Counted from the stretch's first letter, positions 7,543-15,030 are shown. The stretch is DNA of 20,263 nucleotides from Acidimicrobiaceae bacterium (GCA_013044365.1 JABEUP010000208.1:1-20263); one strand, 5' to 3'. Notes: a model not told the origin generated them from the sequence alone. A program made the numbers and translations.

Positions 7543-9090
7543 ATGTTTGGCACAACTGTTGACGTGATGAGGAAATGGGCCGATCGTTGGCCCGAAAGGA
7601 CTTTCATAATTTCAGACAAAGAAACCTTGACCTATGGTGACTATCAAAATCAAGTCAACCAATTGGCTAACTGGCTCCTCCATCAAGGAGTCGGGCCAGG
7701 CGACAACGTTGGTTTCCTTATGCTCAATTGCGTTGAACTGTACGTGGGTCTTTTGGCCGTGCATCGCCTTGGAGCAATAGCAAATCTTTGGAACTTTAGA
7801 CTCAACAAGGACGAGGTCACCTACCTTGCTTCGCACGTACACGCCAAGGCTGTCATAGTAAGCCCGGGCTTCCTCCCGACAGTGAGCGGAATTGACTCAA
7901 GCGTAATCCTCACCAGCGGATCAGCTTCGACACACACTGTTGGACTACGTTCCTTTGGCGAAGTTTCCCTCATGCCAACAACAGAACCAGAGATTGCCGG
8001 TCCAAGCGAAAATGACCTTTCGTCGGTCATCTATACCTCCGGAACCACTGGCCACCCGAAGGGTGCCACCTATACCCACCAAACTCAGCTCTTATCCGCA
8101 ATCCAATATTGTCTCGAAATGGGACTCGGTCTGGGCAGCCGGGGAATTTCTGCCGCACCGGTCATACACGGGGGCGCGACCAATTTCTTCATGGCTTATT
8201 TTTTCATTGGTGCAACTTTCATAGACTCGGGAAAATATCAAGCTGAACATCTGCTGGATCTTACTCTTGAGCACCACGCCACTGAACTAATGGCCGTTCC
8301 TACTCAAATTCTCGAACTTCTCAAGGCTGCTGAGAAAAGAAATCTTCCGCAAGGATCGTTTGAATCTCTCAACCTAATCCGCACCGCAGGTTCCCCATAT
8401 GCAAAGGAAATGGTCGACCGAATACACCAAACTCTTGGATGCCATCTCCTAAACACTTTTGGAATGACCGAAAACTGTTCTAATGTGACAACTATGCATT
8501 CCGGATATGACCCCGAATCTGCCTGGACCACAATAGGCAAACCCACGTACTTCTGGGATGCAAAGGTAATCGAGCTCAACGATGAAGCCAGCGAAACAAT
8601 TTCGGAAGTATCAAGACCCGGGCGCGGACAACTGGTAGTCAAAGGTCCGCAAAATGTACAACGGTATTACATGTCGGACCTTGCCCCACGATTCACTGAT
8701 GGCTGGCTGTTTGCCCGAGACGTAGTGGATATCGGCTCTGCAGGATACCTCCAAATAATTGACCGGGTTGACTCGACTATTTTGAGCGGTGGTGAAAATG
8801 TCTACCCTCAAGAAGTGGAAATGTTTTTGAAAACGCATCCTTCAATCGAGGATGCGGCAGTCACTGGCATAGCAGACCCGACCTGGGGAGAAAGAGTCGT
8901 TGCACTGGTAATATCCAATGATCCAGAACTTACTGAGCAGGATATTGAAAGCTGGTCTCTAGAAAATAGCGCCAAACTCGCCCGCTACAAAAGACCACGA
9001 CAGATCGTTTTCGTCAGTTCACTACCTAAAAATGTCTTCGGAAAACTTGAACGCTACAAGCTGAAGGACGAGTTCTTCACAGCTCGGTAA
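7543..9090 (+). CDS. Acyl-CoA synthetase-like AMP-dependent ligase
   Basis: ANL-superfamily enzyme that adenylates a carboxylic acid and transfers it to CoA. The 515 residues carry the core motifs in order: P-loop YTSGTTGHPKG at 164-174, TFGMTE at 305-310, DGWLFARDV with the ribose-binding Asp393, the hinge region DRVDSTILSGGENVYPQEVE at 407-426, and the C-terminal catalytic Lys501 in PKNVFGKLER. The usual GW-x-x-TGD is replaced by GW-x-x-ARD, but the aspartate is kept. The overall form resembles fatty-acyl or aryl-CoA ligases. The start is ATG after GGAGG eight bases away. It is the second gene of a two-gene unit with the CocE-like hydrolase, and no beta-oxidation genes are adjacent. The acid substrate is unknown. 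Confidence 0.9.
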   Translation: MFGTTVDVMRKWADRWPERTFIISDKETLTYGDYQNQVNQLANWLLHQGVGPGDNVGFLMLNCVELYVGLLAVHRLGAIANLWNFRLNKDEVTYLASHVHAKAVIVSPGFLPTVSGIDSSVILTSGSASTHTVGLRSFGEVSLMPTTEPEIAGPSENDLSSVIYTSGTTGHPKGATYTHQTQLLSAIQYCLEMGLGLGSRGISAAPVIHGGATNFFMAYFFIGATFIDSGKYQAEHLLDLTLEHHATELMAVPTQILELLKAAEKRNLPQGSFESLNLIRTAGSPYAKEMVDRIHQTLGCHLLNTFGMTENCSNVTTMHSGYDPESAWTTIGKPTYFWDAKVIELNDEASETISEVSRPGRGQLVVKGPQNVQRYYMSDLAPRFTDGWLFARDVVDIGSAGYLQIIDRVDSTILSGGENVYPQEVEMFLKTHPSIEDAAVTGIADPTWGERVVALVISNDPELTEQDIESWSLENSAKLARYKRPRQIVFVSSLPKNVFGKLERYKLKDEFFTAR

Positions 9091-9128
9091 CCACGTTAGC
9101 TTCCGGGACTGGCTCGCCTAACCAAATC

Positions 9129-9173
9129 GATACCGTCAGACGGACACCATGAGGGGCTTCGTCAGACGGTATC
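9129..9173. repeat. 14-bp inverted repeat with one mismatch in convergent gap
   Basis: GATACCGTCAGACG at 9129-9142 faces CGTCAGACGGTATC at 9160-9173 across 17 bases, with one central A-A mismatch. Each arm also contains the 11-bp palindrome-like CCGTCAGACGG or a near copy of it, so the element is both an inverted and a direct repeat. It sits between the convergent ligase and NUDIX genes, where a bidirectional terminator would be expected, but no T-run follows either arm. Confidence 0.5.
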
Positions 9174-9261
9174 AGATAGCTGATGAAATCCGGCCATATT
9201 GCCCAGTACACTTGCGAGATATCCGGAGTTCACCAGCTATTAGTAGTGCCGGTAATGAGGG

Positions 9262-9951
9262 TTATTCCGGCAATGATTCCCATAACGGATCTCTGGGCGG
9301 ATCAAAATAGGTATCGGAGTGATTACCACTGATTGCTGAAAATGCCATGCGTACCCATCTACCTCTGGCGGCGAGGGGACTTGGAAGTGACTCCTCGCTG
9401 AACCATCCGACATCGAGACATTCGAGCGGATGCGCCTTAAGCTCTCCCCCCAACTGCTCGCAATAGAAGATCATGGAATACATTGGAATTGAAGTGAAGC
9501 CCATCTGCATCCCATCCACAACGGAAAGCAGCTTTATCGGCTTGGCGATTATTCCCGTTTCCTCCAAAACCTCCTTTGCTACAATTTCCGACGGACTGTA
9601 TCCGACATCTGCCCAGCCAGTCGGATAGAGCCATACTCCAGAGTCCGCCCTTTGTACCAAAAGCAGTTCCTTGGCGCTATTGCCGACAATCGCACCGATG
9701 GCGGTTTTCGGTGTTACATAACCAGGTATTCCCCTACCAACAGACTGCTTCCAGATCTCAAATATTTCGTCAACATAGCGCTCCTCCAAATTGGAATGTC
9801 CATTTGAGTATGCCTTCATCTCGGCAGCAATATGCAGTATCTCTTCAAAGCGCTCTTTTTCGTAAAGGCTTTCCGTAAACGACAGGCCAGTGCTTGCCAC
9901 TCCAGCAAGGGCTTCACTCCAACGAATAAGCGCCGATTTAGCAACATCCAC
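9262..9951 (-). CDS. NUDIX hydrolase with N-terminal helical domain
   Basis: Hydrolase of nucleoside diphosphate-X compounds, of the group with an N-terminal Nudix_N_2-like helical domain related to ADP-ribose or sugar-nucleotide pyrophosphatases (YjhB-like). Residues 8-70 form the helical domain (IRWSEALAGVASTGLSF, ERFEEILHIAAEM). The Nudix domain runs from about 80 to 205. The box at 112-134 reads GWADVGYSPSEIVAKEVLEE then TGI: the core EVLEE glutamates are intact, but Lys replaces the usual Arg and Tyr stands where the first Glu is expected, a pattern I recall as common in this subgroup. The GTG start has no clear Shine-Dalgarno sequence, yet the domain begins right after it and an upstream stop limits extension. 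The substrate is not predictable. Confidence 0.88.
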   Translation of the reverse strand: MDVAKSALIRWSEALAGVASTGLSFTESLYEKERFEEILHIAAEMKAYSNGHSNLEERYVDEIFEIWKQSVGRGIPGYVTPKTAIGAIVGNSAKELLLVQRADSGVWLYPTGWADVGYSPSEIVAKEVLEETGIIAKPIKLLSVVDGMQMGFTSIPMYSMIFYCEQLGGELKAHPLECLDVGWFSEESLPSPLAARGRWVRMAFSAISGNHSDTYFDPPRDPLWESLPE

Positions 9952-10388
9952 ACATTCGAAGCTAGCCAGAATTCAGAATCTTTATGACAGCAAATGTCGG
10001 AGAAATGACAAAATCAGATTAAGTAGACCAGTTTTCAGTTTTGAACTTTCTATGATCGAACGTTATGGCGGTAAATCAAGACTGCAAGCACTACATAATG
10101 CAGACGATTAAATCTGGTGACAAGTTGGAGAAATGCCGTCTCGGCGCAAATGAACCGTTTCCTTTCGGCTGTCCTGACAATTGCCTATTCTTCGAGCCTC
10201 GAGATGGCGTTTCCAAAGCCGGTTGGCACGTCCCGAAGCACTGAACCAGAGAAACACAATCTCAGATACCTACTTTCTTCCAAACGTTGCACTTCTTCCG
10301 CGATTTGGAGATTTAATCGGGCTATTTGAGATCCCCCTCAAGAAATTTGTTAATCTCTATGAGATAACCCGGGTCGCTGGGAGGTCAT
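9952..10388. other. 437-base gap between NUDIX and mscL genes, no gene recognised
   Basis: Both neighbours point away from this gap, so it should hold their promoters and 5' leaders. The two short open frames here (9890-10111 and 10117-10329, +) encode peptides with no recognisable domain and no good ribosome binding site, and I do not accept them. No strong hairpin, tRNA or riboswitch pattern was seen. The ribosome binding site of mscL lies at its right end. Confidence 0.5.
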
Positions 10389-10793
10389 GTGAGCGGATTC
10401 AAAAAGTTTCTCCTTAGAGGAAACCTAATTGATTTGGCGGTCGCATTCGTAATTGGCGCCGCCTTTGGTAAAGTCGTTACTGCGTTAGTTGCCGACTTGG
10501 TTACACCAATAATTGGAGCATTAGGCAAACAACCAAACTTTTCACAACTTTATTTCTCCATCAACTCTTCTAAATTTGCTTATGGCGACTTCTTGAATAA
10601 CTTAATTGCTTTTGTAATCATCGCGGCAGCCGTTTACTTCGTAATAGTGGCACCTGTGTCAAAGATGATGGACCGAGTGTCGACACCAGAAGCTCCAAGT
10701 CCAATGCGTGAATGTCCCGAGTGCCTGTCCGCAATTCCCGCTGCTGCTTCAAGATGTATGTACTGCACCGCAGCTTCGACTCCAACTGCATGA
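10389..10793 (+). CDS. mscL: Large-conductance mechanosensitive channel
   Basis: Pentameric inner-membrane channel that opens under high membrane tension to release solutes during hypo-osmotic shock. The 134 residues show the N-terminal amphipathic helix FKKFLLRGN, the pore-lining first helix LIDLAVAFVIGAAFGKVVTALVADLVTP at about 13-40, a short periplasmic loop, and the second helix at about 71-90. The tail differs from E. coli MscL: Cys109, Cys112, Cys123 and Cys126 form a CPEC-x10-CMYC knuckle that could bind zinc. The GTG start is preceded by GGGAGG only four bases away, and an out-of-frame ATG overlaps it. It converges with the NIL-domain gene. Confidence 0.93.
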   Translation: MSGFKKFLLRGNLIDLAVAFVIGAAFGKVVTALVADLVTPIIGALGKQPNFSQLYFSINSSKFAYGDFLNNLIAFVIIAAAVYFVIVAPVSKMMDRVSTPEAPSPMRECPECLSAIPAAASRCMYCTAASTPTA

Positions 10794-10923
10794 ATGTAGC
10801 GTTTTAGCTACCGGCACGGGCTGGAATCCCCAGGACATGTTCATCGAAAGTTGATAAACCAACCTTCGCAGCGTGACTGCAACTGAGGGTCCAAACCCGC
10901 CGCCGTCCCGAGATTGATTCATG
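10794..10923. other. Convergent gap between mscL and NIL-domain gene
   Basis: 130 bases where two convergent transcripts should end. GTAGC at 10796-10800 and GCTAC at 10807-10811 can form a five-base-pair stem just after the mscL stop, without a T-run. No stronger terminator was found. Confidence 0.3.
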
Positions 10924-11163
10924 TCAGCTCTCCACTACGTCACCCAGGCCTTCGACCTCCACCCCAAGACCAGCCATCCAATCCATTGCTTCATCTATCG
11001 ATTGTGCTTCTCCTTCAAGCTCACAGATGATCCAACCGTTGTCATCATCTACAGCAGCCCGGCGAATATTTGCCATCACCTTAAATTGAATCGCTACCTC
11101 AGACAGAACTGGCCTGGTAATTAATGAATCTGGATAGATCAGCTTGACTCTTTGAGTTGCCAA
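10924..11163 (-). CDS. NIL-domain protein
   Basis: A 79-residue stand-alone NIL domain, the small ACT-like fold known from the C-terminus of MetN methionine transporters and from ferredoxin-like proteins. Matching features are the opening RVKLIYPDSLITRPVLSEVA, the central ANIRRAAVDDDNGWIICELEGE and the final helix and strand SIDEAMDWMAGLGVEVEGL. The start is TTG, supported by GGAGG six bases upstream. It follows larE by 70 bases on the same strand and may share its transcript. A role in sensing or binding a sulfur amino acid or metal-sulfur partner is possible from the family and context, but nothing in the sequence proves it. There are no cysteines that would bind an iron-sulfur cluster apart from a single one in ICELE. 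Confidence 0.82.
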   Translation of the reverse strand: MATQRVKLIYPDSLITRPVLSEVAIQFKVMANIRRAAVDDDNGWIICELEGEAQSIDEAMDWMAGLGVEVEGLGDVVES

Positions 11164-11233
11164 ATTATGCCTCCGAAGTTGAAGTGCAATAAAACACTTT
11201 AGAGACTAGTTATCCCGGACCCACGACAGATAC

Positions 11234-12094
11234 CTATGGAACAATCTTGGCATTTAAATTCCCAGACCGAAACCCTTCGAGATCCATCGTAACGTAGCGG
11301 TATCCCACATTTCTGACGGCTGAAATAATCTCCGACCGCATTGCCAAAACTTTATCGAAGTCCTCAAGCAAGAACTCGATCCTAGCAGTAGTGTCATAGT
11401 GTCTTACTCTCACCTGCGCAAATCCAAGCTGTTTTAGATAAGCTTCAGCACGGTCAATCTGCGAAAGGACTGGGATAGAAACTGATGTCCCATAAGGGAT
11501 ACGCGACGAGAGACATGCCGACTGCGGCCGTTCCCAGGTCGAGAGGCCAAGCATCCGCGAATGTTCCCTGATCATCTCCTTAGTGTAACCGGTATCGACT
11601 AACGGGAACCTGGCTCCGGCTTCACGCGCCGCCTTCTGTCCTGGTCTGAAATCGCCCAAATCATCCAAGTTGACACCAAGCACCACCTTCGAACCGGTGG
11701 CTTTTATTATTGGTCTGATCGCATCCATAAGCTCAACCTTGCACCAATAACACCGATCGTAGCCGTTGGCAATATAGTTAGGATTTTCCATTTCAGCGGT
11801 TTGCACTGTTTGAAACGGGATATCCCACAACCGTGCCAAATCTCGGCAATGTTCCAGCTCGCCACTCCCGAGCGACGGGGAAACCGCAGTAACTAACTGC
11901 ACCGCCGCTCGACCCAACGAAATACGAGCCACATAAGCCAAAAAGGCCGAATCGACTCCCCCCGAAAATGCAACTGTGACATCACCAAGGTCGCGTAAGT
12001 AGGAAACCAGCGCGACGAACCTTGAATCGCTAGAAGGCACCCGATATGACATCAATGGCGCTTCCTCTGGAAAATACAATGCTGATTCGCTCAT
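11234..12094 (-). CDS. larE: LarE-type ATP-dependent sulfur transferase
   Basis: PP-loop enzyme of the LarE family, which adenylates pyridinium-3-carboxylate mononucleotide and inserts sulfur while the nickel-pincer cofactor of lactate racemase and relatives is made. The PP-loop SGGVDS is at residues 44-49, and WERPQSACLSSRIPYG at 187-202 contains Cys194, equivalent to the sacrificial Cys176 of the Lactobacillus enzyme, and the conserved SR-x-PYG. Cys115 and Cys118 in RCYWCK give a CxxC, so three cysteines are available, as in LarE relatives reported to hold a [4Fe-4S] cluster. The 286-residue length is usual. The start could be ATG at 12094 (weak site) or the ATG at residue 15 (12052), preceded by GAGGAAG. 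hemQ lies 44 bases upstream. LarB, LarC and LarA are not in the window. Confidence 0.9.
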   Translation of the reverse strand: MSESALYFPEEAPLMSYRVPSSDSRFVALVSYLRDLGDVTVAFSGGVDSAFLAYVARISLGRAAVQLVTAVSPSLGSGELEHCRDLARLWDIPFQTVQTAEMENPNYIANGYDRCYWCKVELMDAIRPIIKATGSKVVLGVNLDDLGDFRPGQKAAREAGARFPLVDTGYTKEMIREHSRMLGLSTWERPQSACLSSRIPYGTSVSIPVLSQIDRAEAYLKQLGFAQVRVRHYDTTARIEFLLEDFDKVLAMRSEIISAVRNVGYRYVTMDLEGFRSGNLNAKIVP

Positions 12095-12138
12095 ATATTT
12101 CTTTCTTGGACCGCCAGGATCGACCGGACCATCCTCAT

Positions 12139-12855
12139 TCAGCCCTTGCCAGCCGTGCAGGCGGCTAGAGCCGGTCCTGGCTCGTCGATTATTCCCACAT
12201 AGAACGGACCGAATTCGGCGTAGACAGCTGACACTTCATCGAATCTAAGCGTGTACACGACGTCTTTGATGTCATCGATACGCTGTCCGAACAAAGTTAC
12301 GCCCCATTCAAATCCGTCCAACCCAGTTGAACCGGTAATCAACTGAACGATTCGACCGGAAAACTTGCGTCCCGATGAGCCGTGACCAGCCATCTCCTGC
12401 TCGCGCTTCTCATAACTAAGCATGTACCAGTTGGCACCAATTTCACGTCGCTTGGACATGGGATAAAAACAGAATACCCGTTTTCCTGACGGGGGAAGAA
12501 CCGGATAAAGTCTCGGATTTCGTCTGTCTTCGGAAAGTCCCTTTGCGTATTCTGAAACCTCAGTCAGGGAAAAATATGAGTATACAAGAGAAAGCCCACA
12601 AGCCCCAAGTTCACTCTGCAAGCTACGAAGCCTAGACAAATCCGGGCCCAAAGCCATAACTGCAAAGTCAGCCTTGTGTCCAATAAGGGTCGCGGTCACC
12701 ACCTGATAACCATCGCCAGACAAAGTTTTCAGCGCCTTGGCAGCGCCATCGCTGTCAACCTCTGGCCCAACATGAAAGAAAAGATGAAGCACCGACCAAC
12801 CCTCTTTGGGAATCCCTGGAACAATTTCCTCGTCTGGGCTTTCATTAACGCTCAT
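12139..12855 (-). CDS. hemQ: Coproheme decarboxylase (HemQ/ChdC, chlorite dismutase-like)
   Basis: Last enzyme of the coproporphyrin-dependent heme pathway; it removes two propionate carboxyls from coproheme with hydrogen peroxide. From the chosen start it has 238 residues. Tyr131 and Lys135 in YPMSKRR, Trp143 in GANWYML, and the proximal heme ligand His158 in MAGHG keep exactly the spacing of Tyr145, Lys149, Trp157 and His172 in the Geobacillus enzyme. The C-terminal FDEVSAVYAEFGPFYVG is typical of actinobacterial HemQ. The frame extends to a TTG at 12891, but the ATG at 12855 has AGGAG seven bases before it and is preferred. It leads a same-strand group with larE and the NIL gene. The oxidase expected before it in the pathway is at the left edge of the window, not adjacent. 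Confidence 0.93.
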   Translation of the reverse strand: MSVNESPDEEIVPGIPKEGWSVLHLFFHVGPEVDSDGAAKALKTLSGDGYQVVTATLIGHKADFAVMALGPDLSRLRSLQSELGACGLSLVYSYFSLTEVSEYAKGLSEDRRNPRLYPVLPPSGKRVFCFYPMSKRREIGANWYMLSYEKREQEMAGHGSSGRKFSGRIVQLITGSTGLDGFEWGVTLFGQRIDDIKDVVYTLRFDEVSAVYAEFGPFYVGIIDEPGPALAACTAGKG

Positions 12856-12911
12856 CCCAACACTCCTCAGCCGCAAAACCTCACTGGGCAAATCAATCCT
12901 AATGCAACTCT

Positions 12912-12940
12912 ACGGTAGCAGTTTGAGCTGCTGATACCGT
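12912..12940 (-). repeat. Hairpin in the leader upstream of hemQ
   Basis: ACGGTAGCAG at 12912-12921 pairs with CTGCT-ACCGT at 12928-12940, with a three-base bulge (GAT) and a six-base loop. It lies about 57 bases upstream of the preferred hemQ start. No T-run follows on the minus strand, so it is not a typical terminator; it may be an RNA structure in the hemQ leader or the 3' end of the short ORF upstream. Confidence 0.35.
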
Positions 12941-13020
12941 CTCCGATCGCAGCGAAGTGGGAACCGCCTAATAAGTTTGGTGGGCAATCGCCAAAAACTT
13001 GCGGCAATTTTACAGTTCGG

Positions 13021-13110
13021 TCATAAAGCCGGGGACCCTAAATGCCCGCCGTTGATAATTTGGCCTGGCGCCCGTTCGATAGCCGCCATAATATCATCAC
13101 CGCGCATCAT
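13021..13110 (-). CDS. Candidate 29-residue small protein or leader peptide
   Basis: A short frame beginning ATGATG, preceded by GGAAAGGAACAAC, which gives a purine-rich ribosome binding site at normal distance, and ending in TGA. The peptide begins MMRGDDIMAAIERAPG and ends in GGHLGSPAL. It lies between the groEL terminator and hemQ on the same strand as both, so it would need its own promoter; none is obvious. I recognise no family. The well-placed binding site and balanced composition favour translation, but a frame of this length arises easily by chance. Confidence 0.3.
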   Translation of the reverse strand: MMRGDDIMAAIERAPGQIINGGHLGSPAL

Positions 13111-13191
13111 GTTGTTCCTTTCCATTAAGTGCGCGTTAACCGTGGATCGACCTCACACCAACTCAAAACTTTTTCCGGTCCGCAGTTCTCC

Positions 13192-13231
13192 AAACACAAA
13201 GAGGGAGGCATAAGCCTCCCTCTTTGTGTTT
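13192..13231 (-). terminator. Strong terminator of groEL
   Basis: AAACACAAAGAGGGAGGC at 13192-13209 and its exact complement at 13214-13231 form an 18-bp perfect stem with the four-base loop ATAA. It lies 16 bases beyond the groEL stop. The distal ends of the stem are A-rich on one arm and T-rich on the other, so each strand has a GC-rich core followed by CTCTTTGTGTTT, as in bidirectional rho-independent terminators. Confidence 0.85.
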
Positions 13232-13247
13232 ACTGTATTTGTCAGAA

Positions 13248-14870
13248 CTAGTAGTCTTCCATTCCAGCCCCAGGCGAGGCTGACGCTTTCTCAGCTGGCT
13301 TCTCCACAACAACAGCTTCAGTTGTCAAAAACAGAGCAGCAATCGATGCCGCGTTCTGAAGAGCTGAACGTGTTACTTTCACCGCGTCAATAACGCCCGA
13401 CGTGACCAGATTCTCATACACTCCAGTCGCTGCATTCAAACCTTCGGATGGGTTCTTGAGAGATTTTACCTTCTCAACTACAACTCCACCTTCAAGCCCA
13501 GCATTGATCGCAATCTGCTTCAATGGCTCTTCAACAGCCTTGGCTACAATCTTGGCACCAGTTGCTTCGTCGCCTTCAAGCTTGTCAGCCACGGCAAGGA
13601 TTGCCGCTTGTGACCTTAGAAGTGCAACGCCTCCGCCAGGGACCACACCTTCTTCGATGGCAGCCTTGGTGGTGGACACTGCATCTTCAATACGGTGCTT
13701 CTTTTCCTTCAGCTCCACCTCAGTGGCCGCTCCAACTTTGATGATGGCAACTCCACCTGATAGCTTGGCCAAACGCTCCTGAAGCTTTTCGCGATCATAG
13801 TCCGAGTCGGTGTTCTCGATCTCAGTCTTGATCTGGTTGACACGGGCTTTGATTTCATCATCTGAACCACTGCCTTCGATGATGGTGGTCTCGTCCTTCG
13901 TAACTTCAATCTTGCGGGCTTTTCCGAGCAGATCAAGTGTTATCGACTCTAGTTTCAAACCCACCTCTTCGGTAATGACCTGGCCACCGGTGAGAATCGC
14001 GATGTCTTGAAGCATTGCCTTCCGACGCTCGCCGAAACCGGGAGCCTTGACCGCAACCGATTTGAAAGTCCCTCGAATCTTGTTCACCACAAGTGTAGCC
14101 AGAGCCTCTCCCTCCACATCTTCGGCAAGGATCACTAGCGGCTTGCCGCTTTGCATCACCTTTTCAAGAATTGGCAGAAGATCCCTGACACTTGAAATCT
14201 TGGATCCGTAGATCAAGACATAAGGATCATCCAAGGTGGCAGTCATCGACTCAGGATCACTCACAAAGTAGGGAGAAATATAGCCCTTGTCGAAGCGCAT
14301 ACCTTCCACCAGATCCATTTCCATCCCAAACGTGTTGGACTCTTCGACGGTAATAACCCCGTCCTTACCAACTTTCTCGATAGCCTCTGAGATCATTGCG
14401 CCAATTTCGGAATCAGCAGCAGAAATGGATGCGACCTGCGCGATCTGATCCTTGGATTCAGTCTCCTTCGCGATCAACTTGAGCGAATTTACTGCGGCAA
14501 CAACCGCATCCTCGATGCCCTTCTTCAGCGACATCGGGTTCGCTCCAGCGGCTACGTTTCGGAGACCTTCGTGCACCATGGCCCACGCGAGTACGGTAGC
14601 CGTAGTCGTGCCATCACCAGCCACATCGTCTGTTTTCTTGGCAACCTCTTTGACTAACTCTGCACCAATTCTTTCAAACGGATCTTCGAGATCGATCTCC
14701 TTGGCGATCGAAACTCCATCATTAGTGATCGTGGGAGCTCCCCACTTCTTATCAATAACGACGTTACGACCCTTTGGGCCCAAAGTCACTCGAACTGCGT
14801 CGGCAAGTTGGTTCATGCCGCTCTCAAGTGCTCTGCGAGCCTGCTCATCAAATGTAATCAACTTAGCCAT
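13248..14870 (-). CDS. groL: Chaperonin GroEL (Hsp60)
   Basis: ATP-driven double-ring chaperonin of the cytoplasm; 540 residues, normal length. The apical, intermediate and equatorial regions are all intact. The nucleotide-binding segment GDGTTTATVLA is at about 85-95 with the ATPase Asp86, and the family signature AAIEEGVVPGGG precedes the C-terminal equatorial part. The tail is short, KASASPGAGMEDY, without the usual run of GGM repeats or the histidine-rich end of some second actinobacterial copies. ATG follows GGAGGGAACCAACCT. groES is not adjacent on either side, so this is a stand-alone copy, as common for actinobacterial groEL2. Regulation is visible: a perfect CIRCE operator lies in the leader. 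It is downstream of thrC-moaD and ends at a strong terminator. Confidence 0.97.
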   Translation of the reverse strand: MAKLITFDEQARRALESGMNQLADAVRVTLGPKGRNVVIDKKWGAPTITNDGVSIAKEIDLEDPFERIGAELVKEVAKKTDDVAGDGTTTATVLAWAMVHEGLRNVAAGANPMSLKKGIEDAVVAAVNSLKLIAKETESKDQIAQVASISAADSEIGAMISEAIEKVGKDGVITVEESNTFGMEMDLVEGMRFDKGYISPYFVSDPESMTATLDDPYVLIYGSKISSVRDLLPILEKVMQSGKPLVILAEDVEGEALATLVVNKIRGTFKSVAVKAPGFGERRKAMLQDIAILTGGQVITEEVGLKLESITLDLLGKARKIEVTKDETTIIEGSGSDDEIKARVNQIKTEIENTDSDYDREKLQERLAKLSGGVAIIKVGAATEVELKEKKHRIEDAVSTTKAAIEEGVVPGGGVALLRSQAAILAVADKLEGDEATGAKIVAKAVEEPLKQIAINAGLEGGVVVEKVKSLKNPSEGLNAATGVYENLVTSGVIDAVKVTRSALQNAASIAALFLTTEAVVVEKPAEKASASPGAGMEDY

Positions 14871-14898
14871 AGGTTGGTTCCCTCCGTTGGGTTCCCTT

Positions 14899-14925
14899 TT
14901 AGCACTCTCAATACTAGAGTGCTAA
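14899..14925 (-). promoter_or_regulatory. CIRCE operator (HrcA-binding) upstream of groEL
   Basis: TTAGCACTC, nine bases, GAGTGCTAA: an exact match to the CIRCE consensus, 28 bases upstream of the groEL start codon. It is the known binding site of the heat-shock repressor HrcA, so groEL should be derepressed by heat. No hrcA gene is visible in the window, and the -35 and -10 boxes could not be placed with confidence. Confidence 0.97.
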
Positions 14926-15030
14926 TAGAAAATCACGATAGATGAATATTTGGTGATGGCCAGCACATTTTTAGAAATTTTCTAAATCAATTTAAGAAAA
15001 CATACCTGACCTGGATGAATTACCGCCGTA

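Noticed and set aside
9890..10329. Two short plus-strand frames between the NUDIX and mscL genes
   Set aside because: One overlaps the NUDIX gene antisense, neither has a good ribosome binding site, and the peptides lack recognisable features.
14452..14925. 157-codon plus-strand frame antisense to groEL
   Set aside because: Runs through the groEL coding sequence and the CIRCE operator; serine/alanine-rich shadow product.
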